A stretch of 64,000 nucleotides of DNA from Legionella beliardensis. GTDB lineage: Bacteria > Pseudomonadota > Gammaproteobacteria > Legionellales > Legionellaceae. The notes beneath the pieces are model-generated. The model searched no databases and was not told the DNA's origin. It was given only the letters and a program-made list of their open reading frames with translations. Positions 17,322 through 25,483 of this stretch are shown in pieces. The position numbers and the translations under genes are program-made. Position 1 is the stretch's first letter. Every line of letters begins with the position of its first letter. The stretch is taken from positions 1,761,501-1,825,500 of the forward strand of contig NZ_UGNV01000001.1 of assembly GCF_900452395.1 (NCBI RefSeq), read 5' to 3'.

Positions 17322-18110
17322 TTAACCAATACTCAACTTTGAGAGCACTTGGCTAGTCTCTTCTGGTTCTGAATTGGAAGGAGCAACAGTTGCAATATTA
17401 TTATTATCTGAAGGAGACGTAAACAAGGTAAAGGGGTTGCCAGCGTAAACTTGGGGCGCAGATTGACTAAGAGTTACGCCACTCGTTTCTTCTTCTTTAG
17501 AGAAAACTTCAGGTGATGATTTGCGCAGCATATGTTCTTCAGAGCGGACATATTCATCAGACGAGTAACGGCGCTCACCTAGTTTCCATCCTTTATGCCT
17601 AATTACAACTGGTGAGCCAGGATAATCACGTTCATGATTGTCGGCATAAGTCGCTTTATGCTTTTCCTCAGCAGCGTCAACCACATCAGGCGTAGCACTT
17701 ATGAGCGTTAAATTTATTTTTGCTTCCTTGAAAAACTCTCTTTCCTTAAATAATTGATGAATTGTACTGTTTAAGAGACAATCAGGGAATTTTTCACCAT
17801 TAAAACCTAAATTAACATCACCTTGATATTCAACAGCAATTAATTTAGTATCTTTTGCCGCTAGATGATTTTCAATTTCATCTAGTATCTCGCATAGCGC
17901 TACTACAAACTTTTCATTTATCTCTTTTATCCTCTCAATATCATCTTTTTTTTCTAAATTAAAACTTTTTTGCCAAGGGATAGTACCCCCCAATTTTCCT
18001 TTAACAAAAACCGCACTCATCGCTTCTTGGTTATGTACGCCATAAATGACTAATGTCGCTTTTTCTCCCTCTGTTTTAGTACCGTATATTAATGTAACTT
18101 TGTTTACCAT
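17322..18110 (-). CDS. Putative effector, paralogue of 6923-7777
   Basis: A 262-residue soluble protein of unknown function. It shares its layout with the protein at 6923-7777: an N-terminal strand-rich part (VTLIYGTKTEGEKATLVIYG against LLLVGYEPTENILGIYCTHG there), the core YQGDVNLGF followed by LLNSTIHQLF, a segment before the tail with HKATYADNHE, and a Ser-rich disordered tail ending LSKLSIG. Identity is low outside the core, so the duplication is old. The ATG has a good AGGTG 4 bases upstream, and a PmrA-box-like promoter lies further up. A translocated effector family is the favoured reading; no catalytic motif is visible. Confidence 0.75.
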   Translation of the reverse strand: MVNKVTLIYGTKTEGEKATLVIYGVHNQEAMSAVFVKGKLGGTIPWQKSFNLEKKDDIERIKEINEKFVVALCEILDEIENHLAAKDTKLIAVEYQGDVNLGFNGEKFPDCLLNSTIHQLFKEREFFKEAKINLTLISATPDVVDAAEEKHKATYADNHERDYPGSPVVIRHKGWKLGERRYSSDEYVRSEEHMLRKSSPEVFSKEEETSGVTLSQSAPQVYAGNPFTLFTSPSDNNNIATVAPSNSEPEETSQVLSKLSIG

Positions 18111-18209
18111 ATTACACCTATCTTGAACTGGAAAGCCTACCTAAATAGAGCCTATAAATAATTACTTCCTTACCCAATAGACAACAAAAAAATTTCACTA
18201 TGTTTAATT

Positions 18210-18242
18210 AATATACTTCATGCAGATTAAGGAATTATTAAA
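18210..18242 (-). promoter_or_regulatory. PmrA-box-like operator and -10 for the 17322-18110 gene
   Basis: On the minus strand: half-sites TTTAATAAT and CTTAATCTG separated by 2 bases (18223-18242), with exact TTAAT cores 11 bp apart, then 7 bases, then TATATT at 18210-18215. The untranslated leader would be about 90-100 bases, longer than for the other three genes. The rest of the 18243-18470 space shows nothing further. Confidence 0.65.
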
Positions 18243-18470
18243 TAGCAATGCTATTTCTAGGATATGCGCAAATTAAATGTAAAATTGTTGTTTAACGTGA
18301 CTATTAATCTATAAGACCTTTATAAACGTCTGCAATAATCATTGACGAGTGTCGTTATTTACTTCATCTTAGTCACTTGCACCTATTCCTATGAAATTTA
18401 AATAAAAAAATGTATTAGGTGCGAAAAATTCTAATAAAACTCTATTTATAGATAGGAGAAGGATAACAAA

Positions 18471-19601
18471 ATGATGTTAAGGAAAAATAAATCAAGCCAT
18501 AAAAATAATAGGAAGCGAGCTTTTCCCCTATTAATTTTAAGTCTTTCGTCATTAAATCTCTTTGCTTCGGTAACTGATGGTAATGGCGCATGGGTATATG
18601 ACACCCTCTACAATAACCAAGGCCAGAAGATTGGCCAATCTCCAGGACTATTTGCTAGTCAAATTAATAACTTTAACGCAGCCGCGACCGGCGATCATAC
18701 CATTACTAAGTTGTATAGCTATGGTGGCAGCTTAGAAATGTATTGTAAGGGTTCAGGCGGAACGGCGACAAATAAGGCGTGTAACGCAAGCAATATGTAT
18801 GCTTATTACGATAATGGGAAATTATCGACAGCTGCTTATTATGAAGTTCTAGGTAATGGCTGTAAGCCTGTTGCTATTATGCCTGTGGTCGATGGCAGAC
18901 TTGATCAAAAAGGGGCAGATGATTATTTAAGCGCTTTAAATAATTTAGACAAAAAAACAGCAGCACTTTTTGCAGATAAAGTAGCTAAATTATACTGTAG
19001 TGATGAAAATGTAGCTGGTGTGCAATTTGATATTGAGCCCTTTGATATTAGCAAACCAGGACAAGCTTATTTCTACGAACAAATCGCTAAGGATTTTGCA
19101 AGCGACATGTGCATTGATGCTAAGCATCCTAAAGGCCGAACTTTCTCAATTTTTACCTTCTCTGGCAAAGTTGACAGCACAGTTGCTAGAATATTAAACA
19201 CTTATAACAATGGTTATGTCATTGACTCATTGTATGACTTAGGCTCTAAACCAGGCGGTTCTGTTAATTCACCAGCAGAATACCGTAATTATATTTCTAA
19301 CGAAGTTAAAAGAATGCTGGATAAAGCAAAGCAATATAACATTAAGTTTCAATTTGCAATTCCAGCAGCAGCGTCCGCCCATGAGTTTGAAAGCAAAGGC
19401 GGGAAAAGCACAGGCTTTGCTCAGCTAGATTATGTGAAAGCATCTTATGAGGTCTTTCAACAATATAAAGTTCAAGCAAATCCAAATTTTGTAGGGGTTG
19501 CTTTATGGACTTGGCTTGATCAAATGTGGTGGGGTGGACAGCGCTTTACACCTTCTGTTCCAAACGAACAAACAAAAGCATTTCTTGCTAATAATCTGTA
19601 A
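18471..19601 (+). CDS. Secreted GH18-like glycosidase-fold protein
   Basis: A 376-residue exported protein. A basic N-terminus and hydrophobic stretch (about residues 17-32) form a signal peptide with likely cleavage around FAS. The mature part resembles a glycoside hydrolase family 18 TIM barrel. AGVQFDIEPFD (Asp187, Glu189) corresponds to the end of the DxxDxDxE catalytic strand, though the first Asp positions are replaced. IMPVVDGR and the late VGVALWTW strand also fit a barrel. Substrate may be chitin or a related glycan, but activity is unproven. It has a strong ribosome-binding site (GGAGAAGG). As a signal-peptide protein in a genome with lspDE, it is a candidate type II secretion substrate. 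Confidence 0.65.
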   Translation: MMLRKNKSSHKNNRKRAFPLLILSLSSLNLFASVTDGNGAWVYDTLYNNQGQKIGQSPGLFASQINNFNAAATGDHTITKLYSYGGSLEMYCKGSGGTATNKACNASNMYAYYDNGKLSTAAYYEVLGNGCKPVAIMPVVDGRLDQKGADDYLSALNNLDKKTAALFADKVAKLYCSDENVAGVQFDIEPFDISKPGQAYFYEQIAKDFASDMCIDAKHPKGRTFSIFTFSGKVDSTVARILNTYNNGYVIDSLYDLGSKPGGSVNSPAEYRNYISNEVKRMLDKAKQYNIKFQFAIPAAASAHEFESKGGKSTGFAQLDYVKASYEVFQQYKVQANPNFVGVALWTWLDQMWWGGQRFTPSVPNEQTKAFLANNL

Positions 19602-19617
19602 CCTTAAATTAAGACAA

Positions 19618-19640
19618 AGTTGGGTCAAAGCGACCCAACT
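19618..19640. terminator. Hairpin between convergent genes
   Basis: AGTTGGGTC and GACCCAACT form a perfect 9-bp stem with a 5-base loop, just after the stop of the GH18-like gene and before the convergent XRE gene. No T tract follows on the plus strand. Confidence 0.6.
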
Positions 19641-19687
19641 ATTCCCTAAAGCTAATCGAACGGCATTCATTTTAAAATGATAAAAAG

Positions 19688-19894
19688 TTACTCTTCTTGA
19701 TATTCAATAATATCACCTGGCTGGCAGCTTAAATAAGCACAAATGGCATCAAGGGTTGTAAGCCTAAGGGCTTTGGCTTTGCCATTTTTAAGAATGGATA
19801 AGTTAGCTTCAGTAATGCCTATTGCCTCGGCTAACTCTTTTAAGCGACATTTTCTTTTTGCCATCATTACATCTAAATTAACAATAATTGTCAT
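19688..19894 (-). CDS. Small XRE/Cro-type DNA-binding regulator (YozG-like)
   Basis: A 68-residue helix-turn-helix protein; KELAEAIGITEANLSILKNG (about residues 18-37) is the helix-turn-helix. CQPGDIIEY at the C-terminus is typical of the short YozG-like repressors that accompany DUF2975 membrane proteins. It lies 10 bases after the DUF2975 gene with its own AAGGG site, so they form a two-gene operon. It probably autoregulates it; a candidate operator is the inverted repeat at 20494-20531. Confidence 0.88.
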   Translation of the reverse strand: MTIIVNLDVMMAKRKCRLKELAEAIGITEANLSILKNGKAKALRLTTLDAICAYLSCQPGDIIEYQEE

Positions 19895-19904
19895 AGTAAA
19901 ACCC

Positions 19905-20447
19905 TTAAATTGTTAATTGCGCTTCAACTTTTAATTGATTAGCTTCTTTAATAATCCACGAAGCAACTAAAATGATACATGCGGTAATTAAGGTTGAGAC
20001 ATTAGTAGAACCTAAAGTAATACTTGCTATGCGCTGTCCCGGTGGATTATTAAACGTAAGAGACGCTGTTATAAGTGGCTGATAAATTAATTGAATAACT
20101 TCGCCTAGAATCATGTAAATACTAATACTTCTTATTAATTTAATGGTAGATTCTGCAAATAACTCACCCTTTTCATACAATTTAAAGAGGTTAGCTAATT
20201 TATAACAAATTGATACGGTAATGGATAATGGCAACAATTGTACAGCTAATATCATTAAGCGATGTAAAAATGAGAAATGAACCGTATCTTGCACGTGAAC
20301 AGCAGGAATGATTAACGCAAAAGCGCCCCACTCTAATAACCCACTTAAATGGAATAGGATTAAATACGAAGTAACCATTGGCATAACCCAACAAAGCACC
20401 CTAAAAAATAAAGAAAGAATACGGCTAACTGTTTGTATTTTTTTCAT
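19905..20447 (-). CDS. DUF2975 membrane protein
   Basis: A 180-residue inner-membrane protein with four predicted hydrophobic segments and the family block NLFKLYEKGELFAESTI before helix 3. The function of DUF2975 is unknown. It is nearly always paired with a small XRE regulator, as here. The ATG at 20447 has an AGGG 8 bases upstream and is preferred over the TTG two codons earlier at 20453. Confidence 0.85.
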   Translation of the reverse strand: MKKIQTVSRILSLFFRVLCWVMPMVTSYLILFHLSGLLEWGAFALIIPAVHVQDTVHFSFLHRLMILAVQLLPLSITVSICYKLANLFKLYEKGELFAESTIKLIRSISIYMILGEVIQLIYQPLITASLTFNNPPGQRIASITLGSTNVSTLITACIILVASWIIKEANQLKVEAQLTI

Positions 20448-20493
20448 AATCAAAACCCTTAACTAATGAATCAGGCTTAATTATAATCACTAT

Positions 20494-20531
20494 TTATTGA
20501 ATTACAATAATATATTTATGAATTTCAATAA
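20494..20531. promoter_or_regulatory. Inverted repeat, candidate operator
   Basis: TTATTGAATT and AATTTCAATAA are inverted relative to each other (one extra T) around a 17-base spacer, about 47 bases upstream of the DUF2975 start in the divergent space shared with cphA. It is a possible site for the XRE regulator. A TATACT at 20607-20612 may be a -10 for cphA. Otherwise the 20448-20764 space holds no gene. Confidence 0.35.
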
Positions 20532-20764
20532 AAAATTATTAAATAATTTTTAAAAGCAGTAGAGATATACACAGTAAGCGTTAGATTATTTTATTTCTGC
20601 TTAGGCTATACTTTAATAAGCAAATAAAGGACCAGTGGGATTTAAGAAAGAAAGCCTAAAAATAATTTTCCTTAAACCCATGAAAAAAACAAAATTTGTT
20701 ACTATTATAAAGCCGATACGGCGCTGTAATTATTTATATTTTCATCAAGCAAGGGAATGGATTA

Positions 20765-23404
20765 ATGAAAATCATATCGACAAGAGTCTTGAATGGTCCA
20801 AATTACTGGTCGAATTTCAGGCAGAAATTAATTGAAATTAGGCTCGACTTAGAAAGTTATGAGTACTCTCCAAGCAATATCCTAGAAGGATTTAACACGC
20901 GATTAAAAGAACTAATCCCTAGCTTATACAACCATTATTGCTCACCCGGCATTGAGGGTGGTTTTTATATCCGTCTTGAAGAAGGAACTTGGTTAGGACA
21001 TGTCATGGAGCATGTAGCGCTCGAACTACAAAATCTCGCTGGTTTAGACTGCGGCTTTGGCCGAACCTTTGGTACTGATACAGAGGGAGTGTATGACGTC
21101 ATATTTACTTATGAAATAGAAAAAGCGGGGCTTTATGCCGGTAACGCCGCTTTTAATATTATTCAAAGCTTAGCTCAAGGTAAAAATTATTTAAATTTTG
21201 AACAAGATATTACAGAATTAAAACATATCATAGCCCATGAGAAAATAGGTCCTAGTACCGAAGCTATTCTTAAGGAAGCTAAAAAAAGAAATATACCCAT
21301 AAGCCCTTTTAAAGATACTTCCTTAATTACTTTAGGCTACGGCGTTTATCAAAAACGGGTTTGGGCAACAATTTCATCCCAAACAAGCTCAATTGGGGTA
21401 GACATCGCTACCCATAAAGACATGACTAAACAACTTCTAGCAGCAAATGCCATTCCTGTACCAGATGGTATCACTATCCGCTCACTAGACCAATTAGATG
21501 ATGCTATCGATTTGTTAAACTTTCCACTGGTTATTAAACCACTTAACGGCAACCATGGCCGTGGCATTATTACCAATATTCAAACCAAAGAAAAAGCTAT
21601 CTTAGCGTTCAACCTAGCGCAAAAAGTGTCTAAAGATATTATTGTAGAGCAATTTATTGAAGGCAATGATTATCGATTTTTAGTGATTAATTATAAGTTA
21701 ATCGCAGTAGCAAAACGAACGCCGGCAAAAATTACTGGCGATGGCATAAAAACAATTCAGCAATTAATCGATGAGGTTAACGACGATCCTAAGCGGGGCT
21801 TGGCTCATGAAAACTGCCTCACCACGATTAAGGTTGATGAAGAAACACATTCCATTTTAGCCGAGAAAAAACTAACTTTACACAGCGTGTTAAAGGCCGG
21901 TGAACATTTATATTTGAAATGCACGGCTAATCTAAGCTCTGGCGGCACAGCAACCAATATCACCAATCAAGTACATCCAGAGAATATCGCCCTAGCTGAA
22001 CGAGTAGCACGCTTAATACAACTTGATGTATGTGGAATTGATGTGGTTTGCAAAAGTGTACGTGTTCCTCTTGCTAAACAACGAGGTGCTGTCATTGAAG
22101 TCAATGCAAGCCCTGGCTTTCGTATGCATACTGCGCCAAATGAAGGTGCACCTATCAATGTAGGTGCGCCGTTTATTGATATGCTGTTTCCACCTGGCAA
22201 ACCCTCACGCATACCTATCATTGCTGTAACAGGTACGAATGGCAAAACGACAGTGGTTCGTTTAATTGCCCGTTTTGCCAAACAGGCCAATCATTATGTT
22301 GGCTTTACCACCACTGAAGGTATTTACCTTAATAATAAACTAATCTATCGCGGTGATTGTAGCGGGCCTTTAAGTGCACGCACCGTCCTGATGGAACCCT
22401 TAGTCGATTTTGCAGTTTTAGAATGCGCACGTGGCGGGATTATTCGTTCAGGATTAGGTTTTGATCAATGTGATATTAGTATTATTACCAATATAACCAC
22501 TGATCACTTAGGTATTGATGGGATTAATACGATTGAAAAGCTTGTTGATGTTAAATCCGTGGTCGCCCGCAGCACACATAAAAATGGATATGCCTTATTA
22601 AATGCTGATAATAAATTAGTCTATGATTTGAAAAATGAGCTAGTTTGCAACATTGCTTTATTTGCTTTAACCAAAAACGCGCGCATTAAACAACACTGCC
22701 AAGCAGGCGGTCTAGCAGCCTTTATAGAAGATGACATGGTAATTGTGCAAAAAGGCATAGAAAAACAAGCAATTGCTAAAATAAAAGACATTCCGCTTAC
22801 TTTTAAGGGCAGTGCTACGTTTATGGTTAATAATATTCTCCCTGCGGTCTTAGCAGGTATCATTCAAGGATTTTCAGCCAAACTAATGGCCCAAAGCCTA
22901 TACGACTTTCAACCGACCGTTGAAAATACCCCAGGCCGTATGAACATGTTTAATTTTGATCACTGCCAAGTAATCATTGACTATGCTCATAATGAAGATG
23001 CTTATATTCAACTTAAGAAATTTTTAGATACGATGGAATATGCTAAAAAAGTAGGCATTATTGCTGCAAGCGGTGATCGCCGAGAGGAAGATATTCAACG
23101 ATTGGGCTATTATGCTGCGCAAATGTTTGATGAAATTATAATCCGCCACAACAAAAATGGACGTGGTAGAACCAATCAGCAATTAACTGATTTAATAACG
23201 ACAGGCATTCATTCTGCTGATCCTAAAGTAAAAATAAAAGTTATTTCTGAAGAATTTGAAGCATTAGAGTATGCAATAGAGCACGCTGAGCGAAATAGTT
23301 TAATTTATTGTTCCGTGGATGATGTTTTTGACTCCGTAGAATTTATGCTGGAACAAAAGCACATTCAACCAGTCAAACAGATTAATGAGACTATTTTCTT
23401 ATGA
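20765..23404 (+). CDS. cphA: Cyanophycin synthetase
   Basis: Makes cyanophycin, a poly-aspartate backbone with arginine side chains, from Asp, Arg and ATP without a ribosome. At 879 residues it has the full three-part structure: the N-terminal domain (1-160, with PSLYNHYCSPGIEGGF); an ATP-grasp domain (about 210-480, with PLVIKPLNGNHGRGI and EVNASPGFRMH); and a Mur-ligase-like domain with P-loop AVTGTNGKTT near residue 490 and DYAHNEDAY near 740. The ATG at 20765 has AGGGA 8 bases upstream. It overlaps cphB by ATGA. All motifs needed for activity appear intact. Confidence 0.95.
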   Translation: MKIISTRVLNGPNYWSNFRQKLIEIRLDLESYEYSPSNILEGFNTRLKELIPSLYNHYCSPGIEGGFYIRLEEGTWLGHVMEHVALELQNLAGLDCGFGRTFGTDTEGVYDVIFTYEIEKAGLYAGNAAFNIIQSLAQGKNYLNFEQDITELKHIIAHEKIGPSTEAILKEAKKRNIPISPFKDTSLITLGYGVYQKRVWATISSQTSSIGVDIATHKDMTKQLLAANAIPVPDGITIRSLDQLDDAIDLLNFPLVIKPLNGNHGRGIITNIQTKEKAILAFNLAQKVSKDIIVEQFIEGNDYRFLVINYKLIAVAKRTPAKITGDGIKTIQQLIDEVNDDPKRGLAHENCLTTIKVDEETHSILAEKKLTLHSVLKAGEHLYLKCTANLSSGGTATNITNQVHPENIALAERVARLIQLDVCGIDVVCKSVRVPLAKQRGAVIEVNASPGFRMHTAPNEGAPINVGAPFIDMLFPPGKPSRIPIIAVTGTNGKTTVVRLIARFAKQANHYVGFTTTEGIYLNNKLIYRGDCSGPLSARTVLMEPLVDFAVLECARGGIIRSGLGFDQCDISIITNITTDHLGIDGINTIEKLVDVKSVVARSTHKNGYALLNADNKLVYDLKNELVCNIALFALTKNARIKQHCQAGGLAAFIEDDMVIVQKGIEKQAIAKIKDIPLTFKGSATFMVNNILPAVLAGIIQGFSAKLMAQSLYDFQPTVENTPGRMNMFNFDHCQVIIDYAHNEDAYIQLKKFLDTMEYAKKVGIIAASGDRREEDIQRLGYYAAQMFDEIIIRHNKNGRGRTNQQLTDLITTGIHSADPKVKIKVISEEFEALEYAIEHAERNSLIYCSVDDVFDSVEFMLEQKHIQPVKQINETIFL

Positions 23405-24261
23405 GACCAAAAGGCAAAATACTGATTATCGGTGGGGCTGAAGACAAGGTGGATGAACCACCAGATATTTTTCAACATCGAGAAGAGATGCCACGCTATG
23501 AAATTTTAAGCGAGCTTTTGTCTGATTGCAAAACTAAACAAATAGAAATTATTACCACCGGCTCTGAAGTTCAAGATGAAGTAAAAAAATCATATGAGCG
23601 CGTTTTTTATGAAATGGGTTATAACAAAGTTGGCTTTATACCTATTGAAGAGCGTCGACAAGCTCGATTAGACGACTATTTACAGCGTGTTGAAAAAGCA
23701 AGGGCTATTTTTTTTACAGGCGGTGATCAGTTTCGTATTTCAACTATTTTAGGCGGTACACCAATTATTGAAATCATCAAGAGACGTTATGTGGAAGATA
23801 AGGATTTTATCGTAGCAGGCACGAGTGCCGGCGCTATGGTGATGTCTTCCGTGATGATTACTTCAGGTGGTTTAACCGAAGCATTGCTTTATCGCAATTT
23901 AGCTACTTCATCAGGATTAGGGTTATTGCCAACGTGTATTGTTGATACTCACTTTATTAAACGTGGACGATTTGGCCGACTTGCGCATGCTATTATTATG
24001 AATCCCGAGCAACTCGGTATTGGCTTAGGAGAGGATACCGCTTTAGTAATTAAAAATGGCTCCGATGCCGAATGCCGAGGATCTGGCATGGTAGTCATTA
24101 TCGATGGCAGATATATTAATCAAACGAATATTACTAAAGTGAAAGAAGGGCAACCGGTCTATGTCGAGAATTTAAAAGTTCATTTATTGGTAAAGGGATG
24201 TCATTTCTCGTTAACCCAGCGTAAATTAGCAAATCCTGCTGATTCAACCAATTTCGATTAA
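23401..24261 (+). CDS. cphB: Cyanophycinase
   Basis: Serine peptidase (family S51) that cuts cyanophycin into beta-Asp-Arg dipeptides. The nucleophile Ser lies in GTSAGAMVMSS (about residues 140-150). The start GKILIIGGAEDK, FFTGGDQFRI and VDTHFIKRGRFGRL are all family blocks. The length of 286 residues is standard for intracellular cyanophycinases and no signal peptide is seen. The start overlaps the cphA stop (ATGA), so synthesis and breakdown enzymes are translationally coupled. Confidence 0.95.
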   Translation: MRPKGKILIIGGAEDKVDEPPDIFQHREEMPRYEILSELLSDCKTKQIEIITTGSEVQDEVKKSYERVFYEMGYNKVGFIPIEERRQARLDDYLQRVEKARAIFFTGGDQFRISTILGGTPIIEIIKRRYVEDKDFIVAGTSAGAMVMSSVMITSGGLTEALLYRNLATSSGLGLLPTCIVDTHFIKRGRFGRLAHAIIMNPEQLGIGLGEDTALVIKNGSDAECRGSGMVVIIDGRYINQTNITKVKEGQPVYVENLKVHLLVKGCHFSLTQRKLANPADSTNFD

Positions 24262-24294
24262 TTAGACTTCTTTAGAAACTAACTTAGGTAACTT

Positions 24295-25200
24295 ATGAAG
24301 ATAGCAATGGCAGTTCATGGTGGTGCAAGCGAAAGCTCTCCTTTTTTACAAAAAAATGAAGAAGCAACTAAAAAAGTGTTAGCCCAAGCTTGTCAAACAG
24401 GCTATGACATTTTAAAGCAAGGCGGCAGTGCACTGGATGCTGTTGAAGAAGCAGTAAAAATTCTTGAAGACAGCCCCTATTTTAATGCCGGCCGTGGTTC
24501 AGCATTAAATTGTTGTGGCGATGTTGAAATGGATGCCTCTATCATGGATGGCAGAGAAATTAAAGCCGGTGCTGTATCAATGGTTAAGCAAGTTAAAAAT
24601 CCAATCACTCTAGCGCGCTTAATTATGTCAAAAACAAAGCATGTCTTTTTATCAGGTTATGGTGCTCTAGAATTTGCAACTAAAGAAGGACTAGACTTAA
24701 AACCACCCTCTTATTTTGTTACCAATAACCAATATGACGAATACGAACGTCTGCATGAGAAAGAGACTTATGAGGCGCTCTTAGCTAAAAAGCAAAGTGG
24801 CACGGTTGGTGCTGTCGCATTAGATGCCCAGGGTAATCTTGCGGCTGGCACCTCTACTGGTGGAACAAGTAATAGCTTGCCAGGTCGAATTGGTGATAGC
24901 TGTGTCATTGGTGCAGGATGCTATGCTAACAATAACACTTGCGCGGTTTCCGGAACAGGCGAAGGCGAATACTTAATTACCGGTGTTATTGCTCATACCA
25001 TTTCAATGTTGACTGAATTAAACATCCCACTACAAGAAGTATGTGAGCAAGTGCTTTATGAGCGTAATAAAAATAAAGGTGAAATTGGTGTTATTTCTAT
25101 CAACCAACACGGAGATGTAGCCTGCGCTTTTAACACTGAAATTATGAAACGCGCATGGATTGGTTTAGATGGAAAGCTAGTGGTAGAAATTAACAGATAA
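24295..25200 (+). CDS. iaaA: Isoaspartyl peptidase / plant-type asparaginase
   Basis: N-terminal nucleophile hydrolase that splits beta-aspartyl dipeptides, here most likely the beta-Asp-Arg released by cyanophycinase. The precursor self-cleaves before the Thr of SGTVGAVALD (about residue 167), the conserved nucleophile. HGGA near the N-terminus, GRGSALN and the late GTGEGEYLI are family signatures. The 301-residue length is normal. It lies 33 bases after cphB in the same direction, completing a synthesis-to-amino-acid operon. Activity on asparagine is also possible. Confidence 0.92.
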   Translation: MKIAMAVHGGASESSPFLQKNEEATKKVLAQACQTGYDILKQGGSALDAVEEAVKILEDSPYFNAGRGSALNCCGDVEMDASIMDGREIKAGAVSMVKQVKNPITLARLIMSKTKHVFLSGYGALEFATKEGLDLKPPSYFVTNNQYDEYERLHEKETYEALLAKKQSGTVGAVALDAQGNLAAGTSTGGTSNSLPGRIGDSCVIGAGCYANNNTCAVSGTGEGEYLITGVIAHTISMLTELNIPLQEVCEQVLYERNKNKGEIGVISINQHGDVACAFNTEIMKRAWIGLDGKLVVEINR

Positions 25201-25213
25201 TTTCATTCTTAGG

Positions 25214-25483
25214 TGGTTGGGCTAAACAAAGTGCAGCCAACAATCGTTGATCGGCGTTTTACTTAGGTCGTCATTGCTGTATCTACTGTATTAGAAAAGC
25301 ATGGATACCGTGGTCAAGCCACGGTATTTCGGTAGCTGGTATGCAATAAATCAAAAACGAATTACCGCGGTTTGACCGCGATATCGATCAATGGAGCACG
25401 AAAGCTGAATAACGTAGCAAGTAGGCTAAGTGAAACAAAGTAAAACCCAAGTTGCAGCCCTGCGGACTTGAACCTAGACTATC
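25214..25483. repeat. Cluster of three intergenic repeat families
   Basis: No gene lies here. At 25214-25242 there is a copy of the GTTGGGCTAAAC...GTGCAGCC repeat (inverted relative to 33860-33927). At 25301-25387 there is a repeat beginning ATGGATACCG, with hairpin TACCGTGG/CCACGGTA, related to 33745-33770. At 25421-25483 there is a diverged REP-like copy resembling 11797-11858. It separates the convergent iaaA and tgpA-like genes and may stop transcription. Confidence 0.7.

Noticed and set aside
18280-18310. TTAAC and TTAAT upstream of the GH18-like gene as a PmrA box
   Set aside because: The cores are 12 bp apart instead of 11 and no -10 fits; not counted with the other four.
5192-20450. 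att-site duplication of the tRNA-Arg 3' end
   Set aside because: No second copy of GGTTCGAATCCTCTCCGGGA was noticed downstream by eye, so an integrated element with intact ends cannot be claimed.
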